A stretch of 64,000 bases of DNA from JAALLB01 sp964502215 (GCA_964502215.1 CAZCUN010000009.1:1-64000); one strand, 5' to 3'. Positions 1-8,444 are shown, numbered from the stretch's first letter. Notes: generated by a model not told the origin, from the letters alone. Translations and numbers: made by a program.

Positions 1-54
1 ATACCCATATTGATAACCCATTTTTGAGTTATCTGGGACAGCCCCAAATATTAT

Positions 55-321
55 TTATGCGCCGATTTTATTTACGCTAGCAGATAAACGAGAAACTTTA
101 CGAGCAGCTGTGTTCTTTTTCAGAACGCCTTTAGTAACAGAGCGCATGATCTCTGGTTGTGCTGCTTTTAGAGCTTCATTTGCTGCTGCTTTGTCTCCGC
201 CTGCAATTGCTTCTTCCACTTTACGAATGAAAGTACGCATTCTTGAACGACGTGCTTTGTTAACTTCTGTGCGAGCTGCAATTTTACGAACTGCCTTTTT
301 CGCGGATGGTGTATTAGCCAT
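55..321 (-). CDS. rpsT: 30S ribosomal protein S20
   Basis: This 88-residue, lysine- and arginine-rich protein is small-subunit ribosomal protein S20, which binds the 5' domain of 16S rRNA. It has the usual family length and opening (MANTPSAKKAVRKI), a central alpha-helical basic stretch and an Ala-rich C-terminal half. The ATG is preceded by AGGAAAAG, a good ribosome-binding site. It is transcribed away from mutM. In Hyphomicrobiales rpsT normally sits beside dnaA, so dnaA may lie just left of the window; that is inference from synteny. Confidence 0.97.
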   Translation of the reverse strand: MANTPSAKKAVRKIAARTEVNKARRSRMRTFIRKVEEAIAGGDKAAANEALKAAQPEIMRSVTKGVLKKNTAARKVSRLSASVNKIGA

Positions 322-345
322 ACTTGCTTTTCCTATTTATTGTGG

Positions 346-384
346 CTCAAGCAAAACCAGATTTAAGCTACTGTCTCAAGCAAA
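346..384. repeat. Short direct repeat in rpsT upstream region
   Basis: CTCAAGCAAA occurs at 346-355 and again at 375-384, 29 bases apart, inside the presumed promoter/leader region of rpsT. It could be a regulatory site or chance in AT-rich DNA. Confidence 0.35.
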
Positions 385-503
385 CCGTGTTATATTTTAC
401 ACTGAAAAGAGACAGGCTGGATTTACCGCCTGTAATTTTGAAATTTAGCTACATTGAATCTGCTACTATGTCAACGAATAATCCGCTTACGATGCCAAGA
501 GGC

Positions 504-1394
504 TTAGCGCTGGCAAGTTGGACAAAAGAAGGTTGAGCGGCCTGATTGTACTATTCTCTTAATAATAGAGTTGCAGCCTTCTCTTTTGCAAGGTTTCCCC
601 TCTTGATCGTAAACATTAAACGTATGCTGAAAATAACCCATTGTACCGTCTGTTTGTTTATGATCGCGAAGCGATGACCCCCCTGCCTCAATGGCTCTTG
701 CGATGATCTCACGAATGGCTTGGGCAAGTAGTTCCGTTCTATCAGTTGCTTTGCCGTCCTTGCGTGTAATCGTTGTTGCTTTACGTTCAGGGGAAAGTCT
801 TGATTGCCATAAAGCTTCGCAGACATATATGTTACCAAGTCCTGCAATTAAGCGTTGATCGAGCAAAGCAGCTTTTAAGGGTGATGTCTTTCCTGCAAAA
901 AGTTTTGAGATTAAAGCGCCATCTAATGCGTTGCCAGTGGGTTCTATCCCAATACTGGCAAAATGTTTGTGCGTTTCCATTTCGCTTCTTGCAACCAAAT
1001 CCATATACCCAAAGCGTCGTGGGTCATTATATATAATGTCTGCACGTCCATGCGCTCCGTTTACTCTTATAATGACATGATCATGTTTTTGAGCGTCCGA
1101 TCTTGGGTGATGAAAAACGCCCGGCGCAGAAACACCCTCAGCCATTTCAATTCTAAACGAACCAGACATCCCCAAATGCATGACAAGCACTTCGCCACTT
1201 TCAAGATCAAGTACGAGGTATTTCGCACGTCTGCCAACGGATAATATTTTTTGCCCTTCAAGGCGTGAAATAAACTTATCTGGAAATAGAAAACGCAAGT
1301 TAGGACGATTGATGACAGCTTTTTCAATTATGCCACCTTCCATCACTGGTGCAAGACCGCGTCTAACCGTTTCAACTTCTGGTAATTCAGGCAT
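504..1394 (-). CDS. mutM: Formamidopyrimidine-DNA glycosylase (Fpg/MutM)
   Basis: A bifunctional DNA glycosylase/AP lyase that removes 8-oxoguanine and other oxidised purines. The start is set at 1394 because the mature enzyme must begin Met-Pro-Glu-Leu-Pro: Pro2 is the Schiff-base nucleophile and Glu3 is catalytic. An upstream in-frame Met at 1436 would bury Pro2 and is rejected. The C-terminal zinc finger is intact, with Cys269, Cys274, Cys291 and Cys294 (ending FFCPTCQR). The length of 296 residues is normal. It is divergent from ubiE, sharing a 117-bp intergenic region, a pairing common in alphaproteobacteria. Confidence 0.96.
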   Translation of the reverse strand: MPELPEVETVRRGLAPVMEGGIIEKAVINRPNLRFLFPDKFISRLEGQKILSVGRRAKYLVLDLESGEVLVMHLGMSGSFRIEMAEGVSAPGVFHHPRSDAQKHDHVIIRVNGAHGRADIIYNDPRRFGYMDLVARSEMETHKHFASIGIEPTGNALDGALISKLFAGKTSPLKAALLDQRLIAGLGNIYVCEALWQSRLSPERKATTITRKDGKATDRTELLAQAIREIIARAIEAGGSSLRDHKQTDGTMGYFQHTFNVYDQEGKPCKREGCNSIIKRIVQSGRSTFFCPTCQR

Positions 1395-1511
1395 TAAATT
1401 AACCCTTGATAAAATGTCCCATGCATTGTGACGCAATACAGGATGAAAAGCGCTTTAGCTTGGCCTATATATAATGTATGTGAAAGCCATAACTTTTTAA
1501 GGCCTGTTATA

Positions 1512-2294
1512 ATGTCAAACTCTCGTACCACTGCTGCTGATCAGATGGAAACCTCTTTTGGATTTTCAAGTGTTAATCCTGGTGAGAAACAACCGCTCGT
1601 TAATGATGTGTTTCACAAGGTTGCTGATAAATATGACATCATGAATGATTTCATGTCAGCTGGCATGCACCGACTTTGGAAGGACGCGATGATTTCTTCG
1701 CTTGCGCCTCCTAAGAACGACACAAAAGCTTGGAAGTCACTGGATGTTGCTGGTGGCACAGGTGACATTGCCTTTCGCATCGTAGAGCGTGGCGGGGCGC
1801 AAGTTCACACGACGGTTTTTGATATCAATGCTTCGATGTTAGAAGTTGGAGAGCAACGCGCTATCAAAAATGGCTTATCAAACAAACTAACCTTTGTTGA
1901 AGGGAATGCAGAAGTTCTGCCCTTTGAGGATAATTCTTTTGATGCATACACAATTGCTTTTGGTATTCGCAATGTTCCTAAAATGGAGCAAGCGATTGGT
2001 GAAGCTTACCGCGTTTTGAAACCGGGTGGCAAATTCATGTGCCTTGAGTTTTCAGAAGTGAATGTGCCATTGCTTGATAAATTTTATGAACAATGGTCGA
2101 TGAATGCTATTCCAAAAATTGGTAAGGCTGTAACAGGCGATGGCGATAGCTATCAGTATTTAGTTGAATCCATCGCTAAATTTCCTAATCAAGAAAAGTT
2201 TGCTGAAGCTATTCGAAGTCAAGGTTTTGAAAAAGTAAGTTGGCGTGATTTTACAGGTGGTATTGTTGCCATGCACTCTGGCTGGAAGATTTAA
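1512..2294 (+). CDS. ubiE: Ubiquinone/menaquinone biosynthesis C-methyltransferase UbiE
   Basis: A SAM-dependent methyltransferase that C-methylates the benzoquinone ring late in ubiquinone synthesis. The ATG at 1512 (MSNSRTTAADQMETSFGF) is preferred over an ORF start at 1428, whose extra 28 residues look non-conserved. The signature NDVFHKVADKYDIMND lies near residue 35, the SAM-binding loop DVAGGTGDIAF near 78, and the second family motif around YTIAFGIRNV. The length of 260 residues is typical. It is followed 8 bp later by ubiB, so the two are almost certainly co-transcribed as a ubiquinone operon. Confidence 0.95.
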   Translation: MSNSRTTAADQMETSFGFSSVNPGEKQPLVNDVFHKVADKYDIMNDFMSAGMHRLWKDAMISSLAPPKNDTKAWKSLDVAGGTGDIAFRIVERGGAQVHTTVFDINASMLEVGEQRAIKNGLSNKLTFVEGNAEVLPFEDNSFDAYTIAFGIRNVPKMEQAIGEAYRVLKPGGKFMCLEFSEVNVPLLDKFYEQWSMNAIPKIGKAVTGDGDSYQYLVESIAKFPNQEKFAEAIRSQGFEKVSWRDFTGGIVAMHSGWKI

Positions 2295-2302
2295 AGTAAG
2301 CC

Positions 2303-3865
2303 ATGGGTAGCATTCGTTCTTTTTTCTCACTTGCGCATGCGGGCTGGGTCTTGGCTCGCGAAGGGGTTGTTTCTGAACTCCCTACAGATGGCATGCCGCC
2401 ACCTGCAAAATTTGCGCATCGTATTGCAAGTCTTATTTCAAGAAGACAAGCAGCAGACCGCGCGCAATCTGAACGACTATCCATCGCACTTAATAAGCTT
2501 GGCCCTAGCTGGATAAAGCTTGGTCAATTTTTAGCAACGCGCCCTGATGTCGTGGGTAAAGCAACCGCATGCGATTTAGCATTGCTGCATGATAGTGTTG
2601 CCCCCTTCTCTCTTGAAGAAGCAAAAAAACGTATTGAGCAATCCATCAATCGCCCACTTGATGAGATTTATTCTGAAATTAGTGAGCCGATTGCAGCGGC
2701 CTCTGTTGCGCAGGTTCATAAGGCCGTCTTGAAAGATACTGGTGAAACAGTTGCGGTTAAAGTTATCCGCCCCGGTGTTCGCGCACGATTTAGAAAAGAC
2801 ATGGAGACGTTTTATACAGCTGCTCATTTTGTTGATAAAACCATTGAAGAAGCTCAGCGTCTAAAGCCTGTATCTGTTGTTGATATGCTGGATCAATCCG
2901 CCAAGATCGAAATGGACTTGCGCCTTGAAGCAGCAGCTTTTTCTGAGATGGGTGAGAATACCAAAGATGACCCAGGCTTTCGTGTTCCTGAGGTTAATTG
3001 GGAATTCACAGGCCGTGATTGTATTACTATGTCATGGGTCGATGGCATTAAGCTTTCCAATGTTGAGGCGCTTCGCGAAGCTGGACATGATCTGGAAGCC
3101 TTATCGGTTACCCTTATTCAATCTTTCTTGCGCCATACGCTACGTGATGGTTTTTTCCATGCAGACATGCACCCAGGCAATCTTTTCGTTGACGATAAAG
3201 GCGATGTGGTCGCGGTTGATCTTGGTATTGCTGGTCGACTTAATAAAGACGAGCGCAGATTTTTAGCTGAGATACTATACGGTTTCATCAAACGTGATTA
3301 CCTCAAAGTTGCGCAAGTGCATTTTGATGCAGGCTATGTGCCTCCGCATCATGATGTGACAAGTTTTGCGCAAGCAATCCGAGCGATTGGCGAACCCATT
3401 CATGGCCAATCTGCTGAGACGATTTCAATGGCGAAGCTTTTGACGCTGCTGTTTGAAGTGACCGAAATCTTCGACATGCAAACACGGCCTGAATTGCTTT
3501 TATTACAAAAGACCATGGTGGTTGTTGAAGGCGTTGCGCGTACGCTTGACCCTAGCTTTAATATGTGGAAATCAGCTGAACCTGTGGTTGGTGCTTGGAT
3601 TGCCAAGAACTTGGGGCCAGTTGGTGTTTTGGAAGATGCAAAAGAAGGTGTTGATGCCGCACTTCGCTTAGCCCACCAAATGCCAAAACTTGCCAAGCGT
3701 ACTGAACTTTTATCAGAACATATGCAGGGCATGATTGCTAATGGCATGAAGCTTGATCCTGAAACAACAGAAGCGATTGGCAAGGCGGAAGCTAAGAATA
3801 ATCGCTGGGGGCATTTAGCTCTTTGGGTGATTGCTGGATTATTGGCCTGGAATATTTTCAGTTAG
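2303..3865 (+). CDS. ubiB: UbiB family atypical kinase/ATPase for ubiquinone synthesis
   Basis: A member of the ABC1/ADCK atypical kinase family, required for ubiquinone biosynthesis and probably acting as an ATPase that helps the membrane-bound Coq/Ubi complex. The KxGQ motif is at about residues 71-74 (WIKLGQFLA). The ATP-binding lysine is in VAVKVIRPG near 152, the catalytic loop HADMHPGN is near 286 and the metal-binding AVDLG near 306. A hydrophobic C-terminal segment (HLALWVIAGLLAWNIF) is the expected membrane anchor. The length is 520 residues. It lies directly downstream of ubiE. Confidence 0.94.
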   Translation: MGSIRSFFSLAHAGWVLAREGVVSELPTDGMPPPAKFAHRIASLISRRQAADRAQSERLSIALNKLGPSWIKLGQFLATRPDVVGKATACDLALLHDSVAPFSLEEAKKRIEQSINRPLDEIYSEISEPIAAASVAQVHKAVLKDTGETVAVKVIRPGVRARFRKDMETFYTAAHFVDKTIEEAQRLKPVSVVDMLDQSAKIEMDLRLEAAAFSEMGENTKDDPGFRVPEVNWEFTGRDCITMSWVDGIKLSNVEALREAGHDLEALSVTLIQSFLRHTLRDGFFHADMHPGNLFVDDKGDVVAVDLGIAGRLNKDERRFLAEILYGFIKRDYLKVAQVHFDAGYVPPHHDVTSFAQAIRAIGEPIHGQSAETISMAKLLTLLFEVTEIFDMQTRPELLLLQKTMVVVEGVARTLDPSFNMWKSAEPVVGAWIAKNLGPVGVLEDAKEGVDAALRLAHQMPKLAKRTELLSEHMQGMIANGMKLDPETTEAIGKAEAKNNRWGHLALWVIAGLLAWNIFS

Positions 3866-3880
3866 TGGAGAACATACTCA

Positions 3881-4930
3881 ATGGAAATGAATGAACTTGG
3901 CCGCACTGGCATTAAGGTGAGCGAGCTTTGTTTAGGCTCTATGACTTGGGGTACACAAAACACAGTGAAAGAAGGCTGCGAGCAAATTGATTATGCGTTC
4001 GAGAACGGCATTAATTTTATCGATACAGCAGAGATGTATCCGACAACCCCTTTATCCAAAGAGACACAAGGCGATACTGAACGCGTAATCGGTGAGTGGG
4101 TTAAAAACAATAAATCGCGCCGCAGCGATCTTGTGCTTGCTACCAAGGTTTGTGGATCAGGCTATAAAAATGTTCGCGATGGCGCAGTAATTTCTGCAAC
4201 AACAATTGAGGCGGCGCTGGATGCAAGTCTTAAATCCATGCAAACTGATTATATTGATCTTTATCAACTGCATTGGCCTAATCGTGGCTCTTATGCATTT
4301 CGTCAATCTTGGACATTTGATCCAACACAACAAGACACGGCCCAAACGCTAGAGCATATGGAAGAAGTGCTAGAAGCTTTAGATGGTCATGTGAAATCTG
4401 GTAAAATTCGCTCTGTTGGCCTTTCTAATGAAAGCGCGTGGGGCACAGCAAACTGGCTAAGGATTGCGGAAGAAAAAGGCCTTCCACGTATGGCAACAAC
4501 CCAAAATGAGTATTCCTTAATGTCTCGGCCATTTGATTTAGATATGGCAGAGCTTTCTCATCATGAAGATGTTGGTCTTTTATCTTTTTCACCGCTTGCT
4601 TGTGGCCTTTTAACTGGAAAATATAATAACGGTGAAATTCCAAAAGGGTCGCGAGCAGATGTTTCAAGCGCTCATCTTGGTAATCGGTGGAACGATACAG
4701 CGCTTGCATGCGCTAAAGCTTATACTGATCTTGCAAAGGAACATGATTTAGACCCAACGCAAATGGCCTTAAGTTGGTGCCTAACAAGACCATTCATGGC
4801 GTCCGTTATTTTTGGCGCAACTTCTATGGAACAACTCAAAAATTCTGTAAAATCGGCAGAGCTGAAATTAAGTGATGATGTTATGGATGGTATTTTGAAT
4901 GTCTATAAAAACTATCCAATTCCATACTAA
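3881..4930 (+). CDS. Aldo/keto reductase, Tas-like
   Basis: An NADPH-dependent aldo/keto reductase of the Tas subgroup (349 residues). The (beta/alpha)8 barrel signatures are present: NFIDTAEMYPTTP carries the catalytic Asp and Tyr, LVLATKVCG the catalytic Lys, and LYQLHWPNRG the His. The C-terminal cofactor loop contains SVIFGATSMEQLKNSV. The N-terminal ELGRTGIKVSELCLGSMTWG is typical. The physiological substrate cannot be read from sequence. It starts 15 bp after ubiB with a GGAG-type ribosome-binding site, so it may be the third gene of the ubi transcript, although no link to quinones is established. Confidence 0.9.
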   Translation: MEMNELGRTGIKVSELCLGSMTWGTQNTVKEGCEQIDYAFENGINFIDTAEMYPTTPLSKETQGDTERVIGEWVKNNKSRRSDLVLATKVCGSGYKNVRDGAVISATTIEAALDASLKSMQTDYIDLYQLHWPNRGSYAFRQSWTFDPTQQDTAQTLEHMEEVLEALDGHVKSGKIRSVGLSNESAWGTANWLRIAEEKGLPRMATTQNEYSLMSRPFDLDMAELSHHEDVGLLSFSPLACGLLTGKYNNGEIPKGSRADVSSAHLGNRWNDTALACAKAYTDLAKEHDLDPTQMALSWCLTRPFMASVIFGATSMEQLKNSVKSAELKLSDDVMDGILNVYKNYPIPY

Positions 4931-4940
4931 AACTTCTAGT

Positions 4941-4985
4941 GGCATCCTTATAATCATGATTGGCTAGCATGAAAACAAGGATGCC
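4941..4985. repeat. Interrupted inverted repeat after aldo/keto reductase gene
   Basis: GGCATCCTT at 4941-4949 pairs perfectly with AAGGATGCC at 4977-4985. The 27-nt interior itself contains the palindrome AATCATGATT (4952-4961). No T-run follows on either strand, so it is not a classic intrinsic terminator. It may be a Rho-related 3' structure, an operator, or a small palindromic element. Confidence 0.5.
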
Positions 4986-5073
4986 TGCCCCTATATAAAC
5001 CCAGCTAGGGACGGTCTAGTAACACTTGGATAGGAATATTATTCATTTTATTTTTTATTTTTTTAAAAAAAAA

Positions 5074-5101
5074 TTGTTACCTCGTATAAACACATTATGA
5101 T
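5074..5101 (+). promoter_or_regulatory. Putative promoter of type III PKS operon
   Basis: TTGTTA (5074-5079) and TATGAT (5096-5101) are separated by 16 bp, a good sigma70-like match. The -10 lies inside the left arm of the inverted repeat at 5089-5132. Transcription would start near 5108. It sits after an A/T-tract region (about 5050-5073) that could act as an UP-like or bent element. Confidence 0.5.
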
Positions 5102-5132
5102 TTTCTTTTATTGTTTAAAATCATAATGTGTT
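5089..5132. promoter_or_regulatory. 16-bp perfect inverted repeat, likely operator
   Basis: AACACATTATGATTTT (5089-5104) is repeated in perfect inverse orientation at 5117-5132, with a 12-nt spacer. The left arm covers the predicted -10 element and the right arm lies just downstream of the predicted start site, 25 bp before the ATG. That layout suits a dimeric repressor site better than an mRNA hairpin. No regulator gene is adjacent. Confidence 0.6.
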
Positions 5133-5157
5133 GGCTATCTTGAAATAGGATTTAAAT

Positions 5158-6201
5158 ATGCCAGTTTATCTTAATGGACTGTCTACTCAAGTTCCTAAAC
5201 ATGAGTTGCCCCAAACGTTGGTTGAAGATAATGCAAGGCGTATTCTGGGCACGCGTTATGTACAATTCGAAAGAATGTCGGCAAGCTTTCAAACTTCTGG
5301 TGTTGAAAAGCGTTATTCTTTTGCGCCTATAGATTGGTTTCACGAACCACAAGATTGGCAGGCGCGTAATTCACTATATCTACAAGGCGCAACAGAGATT
5401 TTTATTAAATCCGCCCATGAAGCCTTAAAGAGTGCTGAGTTGAAAGCTAGCGAAATTGATACAATCGTAACCGTTTCCTCAACAGGAATTGCAACGCCTA
5501 CCATTGAAGCTTTAGCGTTTAACGAAATGGGTTTTAGAAGTGATGTTAGGCGCGTTCCTATTTTTGGGCTTGGGTGTGCAGGAGGTGTTTCAGGCCTTGG
5601 TGTTGCACAAACATTAGCCAGCGCTGACCCTGGATCAAATGTACTTCTAGTTGTAATTGAAGCGTGTTCATTATCATTCCGCTCTGATCGCCTTCAAAAA
5701 GCAGATATTATTGCCACAATTTTATTTGGCGATGGCGCTGCGGCAGCTGTTCTTTCCACCAACCAGAACAGTAATATTGAACTTCATAGAGGGAGTGAAC
5801 ATCTATGGCCTGACACTCTCAACATCATGGGCTGGGAAGTCGATAATACGGGTCTTGGTGTTGTGTTTGATCGTTCAATTCCTGCATTTACCGAAGCGCA
5901 TATAGCAGAGGTAGTTCGGGATGCTTGCAATCAGTCTAAACTGGATCAAAACAATATTGCTAGATATGTATTTCACCCTGGCGGTGCAAAAGTTGTTGAG
6001 GCACTTGAGAGCGCTCTTGAACTTCAAAGTGGAGCGTTGGATTTAGAAAGAGACGTCTTAAAAAACTATGGTAATATGTCTGCGCCTACTGCTCTTTTTG
6101 TTTTGAACGAAGTGATAAAACAAGGAAAAAAAGGTGAGATGATGATGGGTGCTCTTGGCCCAGGGTTTACGGCATCTTTTATGCCAATTGAAATTGGATA
6201 A
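5158..6201 (+). CDS. Type III polyketide synthase (chalcone/alkylpyrone synthase-like)
   Basis: A thiolase-fold ketosynthase of the chalcone-synthase superfamily, 347 residues. The catalytic triad is visible: Cys in GLGCAGGVSGLG (about residue 140), His in YVFHPGGAKVV (about 272) and Asn in YGNMSAPTALF (about 304). Such enzymes extend fatty acyl-CoA or aromatic starters with malonyl-CoA to pyrones or resorcinols; the actual product is unknown. The ATG is preceded by AGGA at 5147-5150, 7 nt away. The next gene starts 6 bp downstream and encodes an ICMT-like methyltransferase. This pairing resembles Bacillus bpsA-bpsB, where the second enzyme O-methylates the alkylpyrone. Confidence 0.9.
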   Translation: MPVYLNGLSTQVPKHELPQTLVEDNARRILGTRYVQFERMSASFQTSGVEKRYSFAPIDWFHEPQDWQARNSLYLQGATEIFIKSAHEALKSAELKASEIDTIVTVSSTGIATPTIEALAFNEMGFRSDVRRVPIFGLGCAGGVSGLGVAQTLASADPGSNVLLVVIEACSLSFRSDRLQKADIIATILFGDGAAAAVLSTNQNSNIELHRGSEHLWPDTLNIMGWEVDNTGLGVVFDRSIPAFTEAHIAEVVRDACNQSKLDQNNIARYVFHPGGAKVVEALESALELQSGALDLERDVLKNYGNMSAPTALFVLNEVIKQGKKGEMMMGALGPGFTASFMPIEIG

Positions 6202-6207
6202 ATAATA

Positions 6208-6717
6208 ATGCCAGAACTTTCTCTTCTTACAATTATGTTTTTAGTGTTCATTGTCACACAAAGACTGGGTGAACTTTATATTGCCAAAACAAATACTGCC
6301 GCTCTTTTGGCGCGTGGCGCTGTCGAGCATGGGCAATGGCATTATCCTTTTATGGTTTGCCTTCACACGCTTTGGGTTTTAGCGCTTCTTCTTGCAGGGC
6401 ATGTGGCACAAGTGAATTTCTTCTGGCTTGCAATATTTGCTGTTCTACAGTTTTTTCGCCTATGGATTTTAACCTCCTTAGGCGAGCGCTGGACAACACG
6501 GATTATTGTTCTTGATGAACCTTTAGTACTGGCGGGCCCCTTTAAATACTTCAAACATCCCAATTATATGTTGGTTATTGCAGAAATATTTGTAACTCCC
6601 ATGGTACTTGGTTTGTGGCAAATGGCTATCATTTTTTCAGTTTTAAATGCTGCAATGCTATTTGTTCGCATACGAGAAGAAGAAAAGGCTCTTTCACATT
6701 TGAGGATTTCCGACTAG
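6208..6717 (+). CDS. Isoprenylcysteine carboxyl methyltransferase (ICMT) family membrane protein
   Basis: A 169-residue integral membrane protein with about four hydrophobic segments and the ICMT-family SAM-binding region FKYFKHPNYMLVIAEI near residue 113, followed by the acidic C-terminal motif VRIREEEKAL. ICMT relatives in bacteria are often encoded next to type III polyketide synthases and methylate the alkylpyrone product, as BpsB does in Bacillus. It starts 6 bp after the PKS stop and is surely in the same transcript. The function is therefore inferred from context, and no protein isoprenylation is implied. Confidence 0.87.
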   Translation: MPELSLLTIMFLVFIVTQRLGELYIAKTNTAALLARGAVEHGQWHYPFMVCLHTLWVLALLLAGHVAQVNFFWLAIFAVLQFFRLWILTSLGERWTTRIIVLDEPLVLAGPFKYFKHPNYMLVIAEIFVTPMVLGLWQMAIIFSVLNAAMLFVRIREEEKALSHLRISD

Positions 6718-6727
6718 AATCGTCATT

Positions 6728-7960
6728 ATGAATCGTTTTATTATATCGCTGGCATTTGCCACATTATTAATTTCACCTGCTCAAGCACAACGCGTTGAAA
6801 AGGTGGAGGCGCAGTTTCAAACATGGTTGCAAAATGACCTTTGGCCTGAAGCCAAACGCAATGGTGTTTCAAAGCGTAATTTCAACAAAGCTTTTAAAGG
6901 CATAACCCTTAACTGGAAATTGCCCGACCTTGTGCCCCCTGGCTCTAAGCCGCAAAAAAAACGCAAACAGGTTCAGACTGAATTTAAATCTCCTGCACGA
7001 TATTTCAATCCAAACAATATGAATTCTGTTGTCGCGCAGGGACGCAAACTGGCTCAAAAGAACAAACGCCTTCTTGCGAGAATCGAAAAGAAATATGGCG
7101 TACCGGGTAGAATTTTACTTGCAATTTGGGGTCGCGAATCTGCTTATGGCAGGGCGAGTATTCCTCATAATGCATTTAGGGTTCTTGGCACAAAGGCATT
7201 TATGTCAACGCGCAAAGAGCTGTTTCGCAAAGAAGCAATTGCCGCGCTGATTATCATTGATAAAGGTTATGCAACACCTGGTCAGATGAAAGCATCTTGG
7301 GCAGGCGCAATGGGGCAGCCACAATTCCTGCCTTCGTCATATCTTGAATATGCTGTTGATTTTGATGGTGACGGCAAACGTAACATCTGGGGCTCAACCG
7401 CTGATACACTTGCATCTATTGCAAATTATTTGAAAAAATTTGGCTGGGAAAAAGGTCGTGATTGGGGATTTGAAGCAAGCATCCCTAATAATGTCTCCTG
7501 CGCTTTTGAAGGCCCTGACCAAATGCGGCCAATAGCTGACTGGGCAAATGCAGGTGTAAGTAGAATTTCAGGCAAGGCATTTCCTGCAACTGAACAACGC
7601 AAAAATGGTGCGGTACTAATGCCAGCAGGTCGTTCTGGTCCTGCCTTCATTGCAACGCCAAATTTTTATGTCATCAAAAAATATAACAACTCGGATCTCT
7701 ACGCACTCTTCGTCGGCAATGTTGCAGACCGTATTCAATATACCAACAAACCATTTACTGCAGGATGGCAAAAAGTTTCTGGCATCAAACGCCACGAAGT
7801 TCAAAAAATGCAAGAAGGTTTAATCGCCAAAGGCTATGATGTTGGTGGTGCTGATGGTCTTGCAGGCTTTAAAACAAGACGCTCAATCGGCGACTGGCAA
7901 CAAAAGAATGGACTGAAACCAACTTGTTTTCCAAACGCTGGGTTAGTTAGCAGATTTTAA
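6728..7960 (+). CDS. Lytic murein transglycosylase, MltB (GH103) type
   Basis: A periplasmic peptidoglycan-cleaving enzyme of 410 residues. It begins with a clear Sec signal peptide (MNRFIISLAFATLLISPAQA, cleavage near residue 20). The SLT/GH103 catalytic domain has the active-site Glu in ILLAIWGRESAYGR (about residue 136), and WAGAMGQPQFLPSSYLEYAV and the DFDGDGKRNIW motif follow. The C-terminal 65 residues form a peptidoglycan-binding repeat (VQKMQEGLIAKGYDVGGADG). It starts 10 bp after the ICMT gene and may be in the same transcript, although a shared role is not obvious. Confidence 0.93.
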   Translation: MNRFIISLAFATLLISPAQAQRVEKVEAQFQTWLQNDLWPEAKRNGVSKRNFNKAFKGITLNWKLPDLVPPGSKPQKKRKQVQTEFKSPARYFNPNNMNSVVAQGRKLAQKNKRLLARIEKKYGVPGRILLAIWGRESAYGRASIPHNAFRVLGTKAFMSTRKELFRKEAIAALIIIDKGYATPGQMKASWAGAMGQPQFLPSSYLEYAVDFDGDGKRNIWGSTADTLASIANYLKKFGWEKGRDWGFEASIPNNVSCAFEGPDQMRPIADWANAGVSRISGKAFPATEQRKNGAVLMPAGRSGPAFIATPNFYVIKKYNNSDLYALFVGNVADRIQYTNKPFTAGWQKVSGIKRHEVQKMQEGLIAKGYDVGGADGLAGFKTRRSIGDWQQKNGLKPTCFPNAGLVSRF

Positions 7961-7981
7961 AAACACCAAAACTTACCCAAT

Positions 7982-8006
7982 AAAAAAGGGCAGCAAAGCC
8001 ACCCTT
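7982..8006 (-). terminator. Intrinsic terminator of the cold-shock gene
   Basis: On the minus strand a 9-bp stem (AAGGGTGGC with GCTGCCCTT, two G-U pairs, loop TTT) is followed immediately by TTTTTTA. It lies 30 bp beyond the csp stop codon, a classic Rho-independent layout. Confidence 0.85.
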
Positions 8007-8035
8007 AAGAAATCTTGTTTTCCTCGTAAGAAGAA

Positions 8036-8245
8036 TTATGCAGCTTGGATTGTGTCCACTGCAGTTTTGCCTGAACGCTGATCAACAGCTGTTGTGAAGG
8101 ATACTTTTTGACCTTCTGCAAGTGCTGACATGCCAGAGCGTTCTAGCGCTGTTGCGTGAACGAATACGTCATTGCCGCCTTCGTCAGGTTGAATGAAACC
8201 AAAACCTTTTTGGTCGTTGTAGAATTTTACTGTGCCATTAGTCAC
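8036..8245 (-). CDS. Cold-shock protein, CspA family
   Basis: A 69-residue OB-fold single-stranded nucleic-acid-binding protein. RNP1 (KGFGFIQPDEG) and RNP2 (DVFVHATAL) are intact, and the length is normal for CspA. The start codon is GTG at 8245, preceded by AAAGGTGA 6 nt upstream, which decides the start. The long untranslated leader of about 100 nt suggested by the upstream promoter candidate is usual for csp mRNAs. It acts as an RNA chaperone during cold or growth transitions. A good terminator follows it. Confidence 0.95.
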   Translation of the reverse strand: MTNGTVKFYNDQKGFGFIQPDEGGNDVFVHATALERSGMSALAEGQKVSFTTAVDQRSGKTAVDTIQAA

Positions 8246-8338
8246 GATAAATCACCTTTAATTTAAGACCTTAAGCCGGGATTGGCTGCAAGTGTCTTTT
8301 GTCGTCAATTTTGGGAAAGAAATCATGGTAGGCGCAGA

Positions 8339-8367
8339 TCATTCGCGAAGCGCGCGAGACTAGTCAA
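8339..8367 (-). promoter_or_regulatory. Possible csp promoter
   Basis: On the minus strand TTGACT (8367-8362) and GAATGA (8344-8339) are 17 bp apart. The -35 is good and the -10 is poor. It would give a csp 5' leader of roughly 90 nt. The rest of the region 8246-8440 shows nothing else I can support. Confidence 0.3.
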
Positions 8368-8444
8368 TAGTTCAGCAAAATATCAGGTACGTAGCCCTTA
8401 CATGGAAAATGTGACAAACACAAGACAATTTCCATTTTCTTAAA

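Noticed and set aside
1..54. DnaA boxes or origin sequence at the left edge
   Set aside because: A weak GATAAC/GTTATC inverted repeat is present but no TTATNCACA box; proximity to dnaA is only inferred from synteny.
1395..1436. N-terminal extension of MutM
   Set aside because: MutM must start Met-Pro-Glu because Pro2 is the catalytic nucleophile; the 14 extra residues would destroy the enzyme.
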